Numbered from the stretch's first letter, positions 1-6,145 are shown. The stretch is 7,928 nt of DNA from Deltaproteobacteria bacterium (GCA_021815655.1 JAKAGJ010000074.1:1-7928); one strand, 5' to 3'. The notes: generated from the sequence alone by a model not told the origin. Translations and numbers: made by a program.

Positions 1-1527
1 ATAGACCCAGCGCTGGTTCTTGACCATGTAGTGGGGCGGCTCCTTCTGCTCGTGGGCCTGTCCCACCTTGGCGGCCATGGGCTTCAGGGAGGCGCGCACC
101 AGGTTCTGGCGGGCGTGGAAAATCAGGGTGGCGGCAATGGCCATGAGGTGCAGCTTGTCCTGGGGAGGGTCCAGCTTCATGCGCCCCTCCTCGAAGTGCT
201 CCTCCACGAAGCCGGTGTGCAGTTCTCCGCGCTGAAAGGCCGGGTGGTTGAGGATGGCGTTGGCAAAGTCCATGTTGGTGAGCACGCCCTCGATGTGGTA
301 GCGGTTCAAGGCCTGCACCAGGGCCTGGATGGCCGCCGGCCGGTCCTGGCCCCAGGCGATCACCTTGGCCAGCATGGAGTCGTAGAACACCCCCACCTGG
401 CTGCCGGCCTCGATGCCGCTGTCCAGGCGCACATGGCGGCCCACGGGCTTTGCATAGCGGGTGATGATGCCCGTGGAGGGCAGGAAGCTGCGCGCCGGGT
501 CCTCGGCGTTGATGCGGGCCTCCATGGCCCAGCCCTCGGCCCGCACCTCCTCCTGACGCAGGGGCAGGGGCAGGCCCGCCGCCACCTGAAGTTGCAGCTC
601 CACCAGGTCCAGGGAGGTGACCATCTCGGTCACCGGGTGCTCCACCTGCAGGCGGGTGTTCATCTCCAGGAAAAAGAAGTCCCCCGCCGGGTCCAGCAGG
701 AACTCCACGGTGCCGGCGTTGGTGTAGCCCACCTTGCGCACCAGGGAGACGGCCATCTGCCCCATGCGCTGGCGCAGGTCCGGGTCCACCGCCGGGCTGG
801 GCGTCTCCTCGATGATCTTCTGGTGCCGGCGCTGCACCGAGCACTCACGCTCGCCCAGGTGCAGCACGTTGCCGTGGTGGTCGGCGATGATCTGTATCTC
901 CACGTGGCGGGGGCTGGCCAGGTAGCGCTCGATGAATATCTTGCTGTCGGCGAAGGCCTTCCTGGTTTCCTCCTGGCAGGCCCGGAAGGCCCCGGCCAGT
1001 TCCTCGGCGCTCCATACCACGCGCATGCCTTTGCCGCCGCCGCCGGCCGCCGGTTTGAGCAGCAAGGGAAAGCCGATGTCGCCGGCCACGGACAGCACCT
1101 CCTCGATATCCTTGAGGGGGTGGTTGTAGCCCGGCACCACCGGCACGCCGGCGGCCATGGCCAACTCCTTGGAGGCGATCTTGTCGCCCAGCGTGGCGAT
1201 CACCGCCGCCCTGGGTCCCACGAAGGTCAGGCCGGCGCTCGCCACCTGCTCGGCGAAACCCGGGTTCTCCGACAGAAAGCCGTAGCCCGGATGCACGGCC
1301 TGGCAGCCGGTGGCCAACGCCGCCTCTATGAGCTTTTCCTTGACCAGATAGGACTGGTCGGAGCGCGACGGCCCCAGGAACACCGCCTCGTCGGCCTGGC
1401 GCACGTGCAGGGAGCGGGCGTCGACCTCCGAGAAGACCGCCACGCTGACGATGCCCATCTTCTTGCAGGTCTGGATTATGCGCACCGCGATCTCGCCGCG
1501 GTTGGCGATCAGCACTTTGTCAAACAT
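1..1527 (-). CDS. accC: Acyl-CoA carboxylase biotin carboxylase (alpha) subunit, 3' end outside the window
   Basis: ATP-grasp enzyme that carboxylates biotin with bicarbonate and ATP, the first half-reaction of a cytoplasmic acyl-CoA carboxylase. 509 codons are open from an ATG to the window edge with no stop. Seen: N-terminal ANRGEIAVR (8-16), HPGYGFLSEN (79-88), Lys116 and Lys158 as likely ATP ligands, a glycine-rich loop at 161-167, and EMNTRLQVEHPVTE (288-301). Glu288, Asn290, Arg292 and Arg338 fall at the numbers I recall for E. coli AccC. The biotin carboxylase core ends near residue 450. The next 60 residues start an extension, but no biotin-attachment MKM motif is visible, so a fused carrier domain would lie beyond base 1. 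The gene follows the carboxyltransferase after 61 bases and is probably cotranscribed. Its ribosome site is weak (AAGG about 11 bases before the ATG), which may mean coupling to the upstream gene. The biotin carboxylase function is firm; the acyl substrate and the symbol are less so (pccA-like is equally possible). Confidence 0.93.
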   Translation of the reverse strand, partial: MFDKVLIANRGEIAVRIIQTCKKMGIVSVAVFSEVDARSLHVRQADEAVFLGPSRSDQSYLVKEKLIEAALATGCQAVHPGYGFLSENPGFAEQVASAGLTFVGPRAAVIATLGDKIASKELAMAAGVPVVPGYNHPLKDIEEVLSVAGDIGFPLLLKPAAGGGGKGMRVVWSAEELAGAFRACQEETRKAFADSKIFIERYLASPRHVEIQIIADHHGNVLHLGERECSVQRRHQKIIEETPSPAVDPDLRQRMGQMAVSLVRKVGYTNAGTVEFLLDPAGDFFFLEMNTRLQVEHPVTEMVTSLDLVELQLQVAAGLPLPLRQEEVRAEGWAMEARINAEDPARSFLPSTGIITRYAKPVGRHVRLDSGIEAGSQVGVFYDSMLAKVIAWGQDRPAAIQALVQALNRYHIEGVLTNMDFANAILNHPAFQRGELHTGFVEEHFEEGRMKLDPPQDKLHLMAIAATLIFHARQNLVRASLKPMAAKVGQAHEQKEPPHYMVKNQRWVY

Positions 1528-1588
1528 GGCTTTCACTGCCTTATAGCAAAAGGGGACCTCGCCGCCCTCGGACTCGCCTGGCGCGGCC

Positions 1589-3139
1589 TCACAACGGTAT
1601 GTTGCCGTGCTTGCGCTGAGGCTTCTCCATGGTCTTGCCCTCCAAAAATTGCAGGCTGCGGATCAGGCGGTGCCTGGTCTCGCTGGGCTGGATCACGTCG
1701 TCGATGTAGCCCCGCTGGGCCGCCAGGAAGGGGTTGGCGAAGGTGCGGCGGTATTCGTCGCTGCGCTGGCCCAGGGTGGCCTCGGGGTCGGCGGATTTCT
1801 TTATCTCGTTGCGGTAGATCACCTCGGCGGCGCCCTTGGGTCCCATCACCGCGATCTCGGCCGTGGGCCAGGCGAAGTTGATGTCGCAGCGGATGTGCTT
1901 GGAGTTCATCACCACGTAGGCCCCGCCGTAGGCCTTGCGCAGGATCAGGGTGATGCGCGGCACCGTGGCCTCCACGAAGGCGTAGAGCAGCTTGGCCCCG
2001 TGGCGGATGATGCCGCCGTGCTCCTGCTCGGGGCCGGGCATGAAGCCGGGCACGTCCACCAGGCACACCAGGGGGATATTGAAGGCATCGCAGAAGCGCA
2101 CGAAGCGGGCGGCCTTGGCCGAGGCGTGGATGTCCAGCACGCCGGCCAGCACCGCCGGCTGGTTGGCGATGAGCCCGATGGTCTGGCCGCCCAGGCGGCC
2201 GAAGCCGCAGATGATGTTGCGCGCGAAATGGGACTGTATCTCCAGGAACTCGGCCCCGTCCAGGATGCTGTTGATCAGTATCTTCATGTCATAGGTCTGG
2301 TTGGGATTGGGCGGCACCAGATAGTCCAGGGCCGGGTCCGAGCGGTCCAGGGGGTCGCGCAGGTCCAGGATGGGGGAGCGCTGGCGGTTGTTGGAGGGCA
2401 GATAATTGATCAGCCGGCGCACCTCGCGCAGGCACATGATGTCATTGGGCACCACGAAGTGGGCCACGCCGCTTTTCTGGCTGTGCACCCCCGCCCCGCC
2501 CAGGTCGTCGAAGCTGATGTCCTGGTGGGTGACGGTCTTGACCACGTTGGGGCCGGTGACGAACATGTAGGAGGAGCTGTCCACCATGAACACGAAGTCG
2601 GTCATGGCCGGGCTGTACACCGCGCCGCCGGCGCAGGGGCCCATGATGCAGGATATCTGCGGCACCACCCCGCTGGCCAGCACGTTGCGATTGAATATCT
2701 CGCCATAGGCGGCTAGCGCGTCCACGCCCTCCTGGATGCGGGCGCCGCCGGAGTCGTTGAGGCCGATGATGGGCACGCCCACGCGCACCGCATGGTCCAT
2801 GACCTTGCATATCTTCTGCGAATGGGCCTCGCCCAGGGAGCCGCCCACCACCGTGAAGTCCTGGCTGAAGATGAAGACCTCGCGGCCATCGATGGTGCCG
2901 TGGCCGGTGATGACGCCGTCGCCGGGATAACCGCGCTGCCCGATGGAGCCGGCGCGGCCGGATTTCAAGAGGTCGAACTCCTCGAAGGACCCCTCATCCA
3001 GCAATAGGTCGATGCGCTCACGGGCGGTGAGCTTGCCCTTTTGGTGCTGCTCCTCCACCCGCTTTGCCCCTCCGCCGGCCAGGGCCTCGTCCTTCATGCC
3101 GCCCAGAGCCCGCAGATTATCGTTCGCAGGCCAATCCAT
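1589..3139 (-). CDS. Acyl-CoA carboxylase carboxyltransferase (beta) subunit, PccB/MmdA family
   Basis: Crotonase-fold carboxyltransferase that moves the carboxyl group from biotin to an acyl-CoA, probably propionyl-CoA, in complex with the biotin carboxylase encoded next. At 516 residues it is full length for the family. Seen: the ARERIDLLLDEGSF N-terminal motif (39-52), GGARIQEG (131-138) and GPCAGGAVYSPAM (167-179) in the first half, and the second-half oxyanion segment GGAYVVM (405-411) followed by FAWPTAEIAVMGPKGAAE. The ATG start is backed by a strong ribosome site, GGAGG six bases upstream. It is the first gene of the minus-strand unit, with the biotin carboxylase 61 bases downstream. 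Odd point: Val409 stands where PCC beta chains have Asp (GGAYDVM), a position reported to select acyl chain length in Streptomyces enzymes, so acetyl-, butyryl- or other short acyl-CoA use is possible. The alternative, a methylmalonyl-CoA decarboxylase alpha subunit, is less likely because a biotin carboxylase partner is adjacent. Family certain, substrate not, so no symbol is given. Confidence 0.95.
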   Translation of the reverse strand: MDWPANDNLRALGGMKDEALAGGGAKRVEEQHQKGKLTARERIDLLLDEGSFEEFDLLKSGRAGSIGQRGYPGDGVITGHGTIDGREVFIFSQDFTVVGGSLGEAHSQKICKVMDHAVRVGVPIIGLNDSGGARIQEGVDALAAYGEIFNRNVLASGVVPQISCIMGPCAGGAVYSPAMTDFVFMVDSSSYMFVTGPNVVKTVTHQDISFDDLGGAGVHSQKSGVAHFVVPNDIMCLREVRRLINYLPSNNRQRSPILDLRDPLDRSDPALDYLVPPNPNQTYDMKILINSILDGAEFLEIQSHFARNIICGFGRLGGQTIGLIANQPAVLAGVLDIHASAKAARFVRFCDAFNIPLVCLVDVPGFMPGPEQEHGGIIRHGAKLLYAFVEATVPRITLILRKAYGGAYVVMNSKHIRCDINFAWPTAEIAVMGPKGAAEVIYRNEIKKSADPEATLGQRSDEYRRTFANPFLAAQRGYIDDVIQPSETRHRLIRSLQFLEGKTMEKPQRKHGNIPL

Positions 3140-3205
3140 CGTTTGCCTCCGTTGTTGTCGCCGGCGCCTACAGGGGGCGCGGAAATTTTCCCTACAGGGC
3201 TTTTA

Positions 3206-3274
3206 AGGTAGTTACCTATATCATGGGCGAGGCCATGTGGCCAGTTTCACTTAACTGGCTGAAATGTAGCTACA
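3206..3274 (-). promoter_or_regulatory. Array of four dyad-symmetric sites upstream of the carboxylase operon (putative operators)
   Basis: Four inverted repeats lie within 69 bases: AGGTA-gt-TACCT (3206-3217), GGCCA-tg-TGGCC (3231-3242), GCCAGTT-tcactt-AACTGGC (3240-3259) and the perfect palindrome TGTAGCTACA (3265-3274). The first and last share the core GTAGYTAC, 58 bases apart. Such sites suit a dimeric repressor of acyl-CoA metabolism (TetR, GntR or MerR type), but no regulator gene is in the window. The symmetry is seen directly; the regulatory role is inferred. Confidence 0.5.
3215..3243 (-). promoter_or_regulatory. Weak sigma70-like promoter candidate for the carboxylase operon
   Basis: On the minus strand, TGGCCA (3238-3243) is followed after 17 bases by TATAGG (3215-3220). 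Each hexamer matches consensus at 4 of 6 positions, so the call rests mainly on spacing and on its place inside the dyad array: one dyad overlaps the -10 box and another the -35 box. The leader it would give is about 70 bases and contains a GCGCC/GGCGC hairpin (3164-3180, 7-base loop) and two copies of CTACAGGG (3168-3175 and 3192-3199). Confidence 0.27.
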
Positions 3275-3299
3275 AGCGGAGTGCCCCGCCGGGCGGTGG

Positions 3300-3692
3300 C
3301 TAGCGGCAGCGAGGTAGCCGGACGGGCAGGCTCACCACCTTGGCCTGGCGCCGGTCGGCGGCCAGCAGGCTTTCCAACTCCCGCAGCAGCAGGCGCAGAC
3401 GCAGGTGGGTGGACGGCCAGGGCCGCCGCAGTCGGCGCGCCAGCCGGCCCCAGCGAGGGGCACCCAACCACCAGAGAGCGCCCAGGGCAGGCAGGCAACC
3501 CAGACACAGGCAAAGGATCAAGAAACCCAGGCCGCCGGGCAGCCAGGCACAGGGCTCCAGGCTGGCCAGGACGCTGGGCGAGGCATAGACCAGGGCCGGC
3601 CCCGTCTGGGGCCGTTGGCCGTGGCCGATCACGCACCCGCTCAACAAGGGTAGCAGGGCCAGGCAGGACCAGGACAGGCGACGGGAGGACAT
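3300..3692 (-). CDS. Small lipoprotein-like membrane protein, function unknown
   Basis: I do not recognise this 130-residue protein. The N-terminus is a typical lipoprotein signal: Arg4-Arg5, a hydrophobic run at 10-17, and a lipobox LSGC with Cys20 as the expected lipidated residue. A second hydrophobic segment, about 55-76, is rich in Leu, Gly and Cys and is followed by an arginine-rich stretch (80-90) that should stay in the cytoplasm. The last 35 residues look like a short amphipathic, Leu/Arg-rich helix. The chosen ATG at 3690-3692 gives the lipobox its normal place and has a purine-rich ribosome site (GGGGGGAGA) just upstream; an in-frame ATG ten codons earlier would put an extra basic segment before the signal. 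It lies 160 bases before the carboxylase operon in the same direction with no clear terminator between, so readthrough is possible. The opposite strand is also open here, which lowers confidence. Confidence 0.6.
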   Translation of the reverse strand: MSSRRLSWSCLALLPLLSGCVIGHGQRPQTGPALVYASPSVLASLEPCAWLPGGLGFLILCLCLGCLPALGALWWLGAPRWGRLARRLRRPWPSTHLRLRLLLRELESLLAADRRQAKVVSLPVRLPRCR

Positions 3693-3787
3693 GCACTCTC
3701 TCCCCCCACGAAAGAGAGCCAAGGGGTCATCAGGGGCAATGGAATATGGTTGTCAGCCGGGCGGGCAGCTAGTGTTTACCACGTTTC

Positions 3788-3818
3788 ACTATATTTTCAA
3801 ACTTATTTCACATGCCAA
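3788..3818 (-). promoter_or_regulatory. Sigma70-like promoter candidate for the small lipoprotein gene
   Basis: On the minus strand, TTGGCA (3813-3818) and TATAGT (3788-3793) each match consensus at 5 of 6 positions, but the spacer is 19 bases, longer than the ideal 17. They sit in an AT-rich island about 100 bases before the lipoprotein start. Two copies of GTGAAA (plus-strand TTTCAC at 3784-3789 and 3806-3811), 22 bases apart, overlap the boxes and could be a regulator's half-sites. Confidence 0.33.
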
Positions 3819-3919
3819 TTAAGCCATGGGCTCAATGTTGGACAGCATTGTCGCCTGCGGGCTTCCTTACACACTGGCACCAGTCCGCATTTTAGTCACA
3901 GCACGGGCTGGCGATGGCC

Positions 3920-4007
3920 GGCCCCCCGCTCCGCCGGGGCCAGGGTCCGCAGCCTGGCCCCGCGTCCCGCCTCTGGCGCGGGGTGATTGCGCGGCGATTT
4001 CAGCGCA
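3920..4007. repeat. Serial, partly mutually exclusive hairpins
   Basis: A perfect 10-base-pair stem, CGGGGCCAGG (3935-3944) with CCTGGCCCCG (3953-3962), encloses an 8-base loop. Its left arm could instead pair with GGCCCC at 3920-3925, and its right arm could instead form CCCCGCG (3958-3964) with CGCGGGG (3977-3983). A further TGCGC/GCGCA stem follows (3988-3992 and 4003-4007). There is no T-run after any stem on either strand, so these are not ordinary terminators. They could be a structured leader, a small RNA or a short palindromic repeat element. Confidence 0.5.
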
Positions 4008-4208
4008 TGCCCGCTGGGGCTTACTGGTACTTTCCCTACCTAAGACCTGGCAGATAATACCCCGCCCATGTCGCCAAGAACGCCAGAAAAGGACGGCTTA
4101 TAAATTAAGCACTCCCAGATTAACGAAGCCGCCTACCGGCAATTAGTCGAAAGTATTTAAGATACGCCAACCATTTCCTTGTACCTCTTTCCAACGCCCT
4201 CCCAGGCC

Positions 4209-4223
4209 TGGCACCCTTGGCGC
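4209..4223 (+). promoter_or_regulatory. Possible sigma54-type promoter element
   Basis: TGGCAC, five bases, then GCGC reproduces the perfect -24 half and the essential GG and GC dinucleotides at the right spacing for sigma54, but the -12 half has GCGC instead of TTGC. It lies about 175 bases before the cyclase gene. A separate -10-like hexamer, TATACT (4305-4310), has no good -35 partner. Either could drive the cyclase; neither is strong. Confidence 0.22.
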
Positions 4224-4396
4224 CATGGGCGCGTCCAGTTAATCAAGCCGGCCCGCGGTGGGCGTCACCAGAAAATGATGGAGCAATTCATCGCTGGTTT
4301 TTGATATACTTCCCCAAATAGCCATATTGGGAGCCAAACCGCAAGCCCCTGTGCCGCCCATTGGCCTCGTTGGATTGGTTGTTTTCCGGAGGTGAC

Positions 4397-5284
4397 ATGG
4401 GTACGCGCTCCAACAAAAAGTCCGTCCTGTTCGTGGATATTTGCGGGTCCACGGGTATATACGAGAACCTGGGCGACAGCGGGGGACATGACCTGATCGA
4501 CAGGGTATTGGCCCAGATCCAAGTTAACGTGCGGGCCAACGGCGGCCGGGTGGTGAAGACCATCGGCGACGAAATCATGGCCTGTTTTTGGCACCCCTTC
4601 TACGCCCTGGACGCGGCCAAGGCCATCAATCTCCAGCTCTCCGCCGAGAGGCCCCGGCCCGGCCTGCCCTTGGTGGCCGTGCACAGCGGCTTGGAGCATG
4701 GCGAGGTGGTGGAACAGGGCGGCGACCTCTTCGGCGACGCCGTGAACATCGCCGCCCGCCTGACCACCCTGGCCAAGCCCTGGCAAATACTCACCACCGC
4801 AAAGACCATCGACGCCCTGGGTCCCGACAACGACGAAACCCTACGCCACGTCATCCGCACCAGCCTGCGGGGCAAGTCCGAGGAAATGGAAGTCTACGAG
4901 GTGTTGTGGGAAGACGACGGCCTGACCCGCTTCACCGAAAAGCCCCAGCCGCTGCTGCATCAGGGCAGTCTTTTGCTGCGCCAAGGCAACCGGCTCCTGG
5001 AAGTGAGCGGCCAGCACCCCGTGGCCACCCTGGGGCGCGGCCCCCACAATGATCTGGTGATCGCCGACAAGGGAGTATCGCGCTGGCATGCGCGGGTGGA
5101 GTTGCGGCGGGGCAAGTTTTTCCTGGTGGACAAGTCCACCAACGGCACCTTTATCGTTAGCGCCGGAAAGGCGCCAGTTTACTTGAATTATGATGAATCA
5201 CTCCTGCCGGGGCAAGGAATCATCATCCTGGGCAGCGACAACGAATCAGACCAAAACGTCACCGTGAGATTCGAGATCAACTGA
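4397..5284 (+). CDS. Class III adenylyl cyclase with C-terminal FHA domain
   Basis: A 295-residue soluble protein with no signal peptide or membrane segment. Residues 8-172 are a class III nucleotide cyclase that would make cAMP from ATP. All key residues are visible: metal-binding Asp14 (FVDICGST) and Asp58 (IGDE), adenine-selecting Lys54 and Asp110, transition-state Asn117 and Arg121 (VNIAARL). Lys and Asp at the selecting positions favour ATP over GTP. Residues about 195-295 are an FHA domain, a phosphothreonine-peptide reader, with Gly213-Arg214, Ser228/His231 and Asn249-Gly250 in place. A linker of about 20 residues joins them. The FHA part suggests that a Ser/Thr kinase target recruits or controls the cyclase; no kinase lies in the window. 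The ATG at 4397 is preceded by GGAGGTGAC, an excellent ribosome site, and is preferred over an in-frame TTG twelve codons upstream. The gene stands alone, divergent from the lipoprotein gene. Domain calls are firm; activity and partner are inferred. Confidence 0.94.
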   Translation: MGTRSNKKSVLFVDICGSTGIYENLGDSGGHDLIDRVLAQIQVNVRANGGRVVKTIGDEIMACFWHPFYALDAAKAINLQLSAERPRPGLPLVAVHSGLEHGEVVEQGGDLFGDAVNIAARLTTLAKPWQILTTAKTIDALGPDNDETLRHVIRTSLRGKSEEMEVYEVLWEDDGLTRFTEKPQPLLHQGSLLLRQGNRLLEVSGQHPVATLGRGPHNDLVIADKGVSRWHARVELRRGKFFLVDKSTNGTFIVSAGKAPVYLNYDESLLPGQGIIILGSDNESDQNVTVRFEIN

Positions 5285-5303
5285 CCCCGCCAATCACCCC
5301 GAC

Positions 5304-5323
5304 GCCTCGTTCCAGGCCTTTTT
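5304..5323 (+). terminator. Weak terminator-like hairpin after the cyclase gene
   Basis: A short stem GCCT/AGGC (5304-5307 and 5314-5317) with a 6-base loop is followed by CTTTTT, twenty bases after the stop codon. The stem is only four pairs, so efficiency is doubtful. A second imperfect hairpin, CAAAAGCC with GGCCTTTG (5367-5390, one mismatch), could assist. Confidence 0.35.
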
Positions 5324-5547
5324 ACCCACCCTCCAGGCCGCTGGTGGCGCTCTGAAAGTTCTTCGGCAAAAGCCTAACGTTCGGCCTTTGTTCCCTGGGG
5401 GAGCCTGGCCCGCCCGAGCCGGTGCGCCGCCGGCGCGGACGCGATAAATGGCCCTGCCCCACCCGGCCCTGGCCCGCAAGGACTACCCGGGCCTCCCAGG
5501 GCAATGTGCTATTATTGATGACAGCCATTATCGCGAGGTGAGATGCC
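5324..5547. other. Intergenic region before the cytochrome gene
   Basis: Non-coding as far as I can see. It holds a GC-rich odd palindrome (GCGCCG-c-CGGCGC, around 5430), complementary segments CCCTGGG (5393-5399) and CCCAGGG (5495-5501) that could close a large loop, and a -10-like TATTAT at 5510-5515 with no matching -35 box. The cytochrome's transcript may start just after that box. Confidence 0.35.
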
Positions 5548-6054
5548 ATGAGCCGGGGGTTGACGCGCATTTGGGGCCTGGCCCTGCTGCTCCTGACCGC
5601 GGGGGTGTCCGGGGCCGGCGAAGAACCGCCGCCCGCCGACGCCGAGGCCTTGTGGAAGTACATCAGCCAGCCGCCGGGCTTCCAAAAATGGGGCACCTGG
5701 TCCAATTTCCGGGAGCTGCGCCGCAGCCGTTGCGGCACGGCCTACGGTTTCTACATGCGGGTGTACGTCAACGACATCGCCCTGAAGGCCAGGGGCAACA
5801 CCCTGCCCGTGGGTTCCATCCTGGTGCGGGAGGGGCAGAACATGGGTTCCAACACCTATGCCCCCAACGGTCAAATCATGGCCTACACCGTCATGTACAA
5901 GGTCAAGGGCTTCAACCCCAAGGGCGGCAACTGGTTCTGGGCCACCTATACCGGCCTGGGCCAGGCGCGGGACTCCGGCGCCTTGAGCGAATGCATCCAT
6001 TGCCACCAGACGTCCTGGAACAATGACTACGTCCTGGGCCATGACCTGAAGTAG
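5548..6054 (+). CDS. Periplasmic cytochrome P460-like c-type haem protein
   Basis: A 168-residue secreted protein. Residues 1-23 form a Sec signal peptide (Arg3 and Arg7, a Leu-rich core at 10-17, likely cleavage near Ser21-Gly22-Ala23). The mature part has the run of aromatic and glycine residues of the cytochrome P460 family and a C-terminal haem-attachment motif CIHCH (Cys149, Cys152, His153) in the family's usual context, E-C-I-H-C-H-Q followed by N-D. Characterised P460 enzymes oxidise hydroxylamine and have an extra lysine-haem cross-link; which lysine would do so here cannot be told, and many relatives have no known substrate. Cys62 is an additional, unpaired cysteine. A ribosome site GAGGTGA ends six bases before the ATG. 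The gene appears monocistronic, closed by a terminator 40 bases after its stop. Family fairly sure from the motif context; enzymatic role unknown. Confidence 0.82.
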   Translation: MSRGLTRIWGLALLLLTAGVSGAGEEPPPADAEALWKYISQPPGFQKWGTWSNFRELRRSRCGTAYGFYMRVYVNDIALKARGNTLPVGSILVREGQNMGSNTYAPNGQIMAYTVMYKVKGFNPKGGNWFWATYTGLGQARDSGALSECIHCHQTSWNNDYVLGHDLK

Positions 6055-6093
6055 CCCCCCGCATCGCGCTTCGGCGCCTCGCCCCCAATTAAA

Positions 6094-6115
6094 AGCGATC
6101 GCTCGCTCGTTTTTT
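6094..6115 (+). terminator. Rho-independent terminator after the cytochrome gene
   Basis: A stem AGCGA/TCGCT (6094-6098 and 6103-6107) with a four-base loop is followed two bases later by six T (6110-6115). Just upstream is a compact GCGC-ttcg-GCGC hairpin (6066-6077) with the very stable UUCG tetraloop closed by C-G, which may aid termination or protect the 3' end. Confidence 0.6.
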
Positions 6116-6116
6116 C

Positions 6117-6145
6117 TTGCCAGCCACCGCCCGTCGGTGCATTAT
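6117..6145 (+). promoter_or_regulatory. Sigma70-like promoter for the phosphatase-dehydrogenase operon
   Basis: TTGCCA (6117-6122, 5 of 6 matches) and CATTAT (6140-6145, 4 of 6) are separated by exactly 17 bases, immediately after the preceding terminator. Transcription would begin near 6152, giving a leader of about 47 bases. Confidence 0.45.

Larger units (their letters stand above)
3693..4396. other. 704-base intergenic region between divergent genes
   Basis: I see no convincing gene here. The open frames lack ribosome sites and recognisable protein character. From left to right it holds: leader and promoter candidate of the minus-strand lipoprotein gene (to about 3820); a GC-rich block of serial hairpins (3920-4007); an AT-richer stretch with the inverted repeat GCTTA-taaat-TAAGC (4096-4110); the palindrome CCAGGCCTGG (4202-4211) and the near-palindrome of 16 bases at 4214-4229; then promoter-like sequences for the cyclase gene. 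Base composition swings sharply between AT-rich and GC-rich segments, unlike the flanking genes. An undetected small RNA is possible. Confidence 0.6.

Noticed and set aside
31..1881. A 616-codon open frame on the plus strand
   Set aside because: It lies antisense to the biotin carboxylase and carboxyltransferase genes, whose family motifs are unmistakable; its His/Gly/Ala/Leu-rich composition is a GC-rich shadow.
1607..2716. A 369-codon plus-strand frame opposite the carboxyltransferase
   Set aside because: Shadow of a well-conserved gene, no domain-like features.
3281..3772. A 163-codon plus-strand frame over the lipoprotein gene
   Set aside because: Arg/Pro/Gly-rich low-complexity product, no ribosome site; the minus-strand frame has a lipobox, a membrane helix and a good ribosome site.
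3910..3941. GGCGATGG start resembling a fluoride riboswitch
   Set aside because: The downstream conserved parts of that motif are missing and no fluoride exporter gene follows.
3826..4146. A 106-codon plus-strand frame in the intergenic region
   Set aside because: No ribosome site, Pro/Arg-rich product coded by the hairpin block, no recognisable family.
4361..4396. In-frame TTG as an alternative start of the cyclase
   Set aside because: The ATG at 4397 has a near-perfect ribosome site and begins right before the cyclase domain.
5512..6042. A 176-codon minus-strand frame over the cytochrome gene
   Set aside because: Antisense shadow; the plus-strand frame has a signal peptide and a CxxCH haem site.
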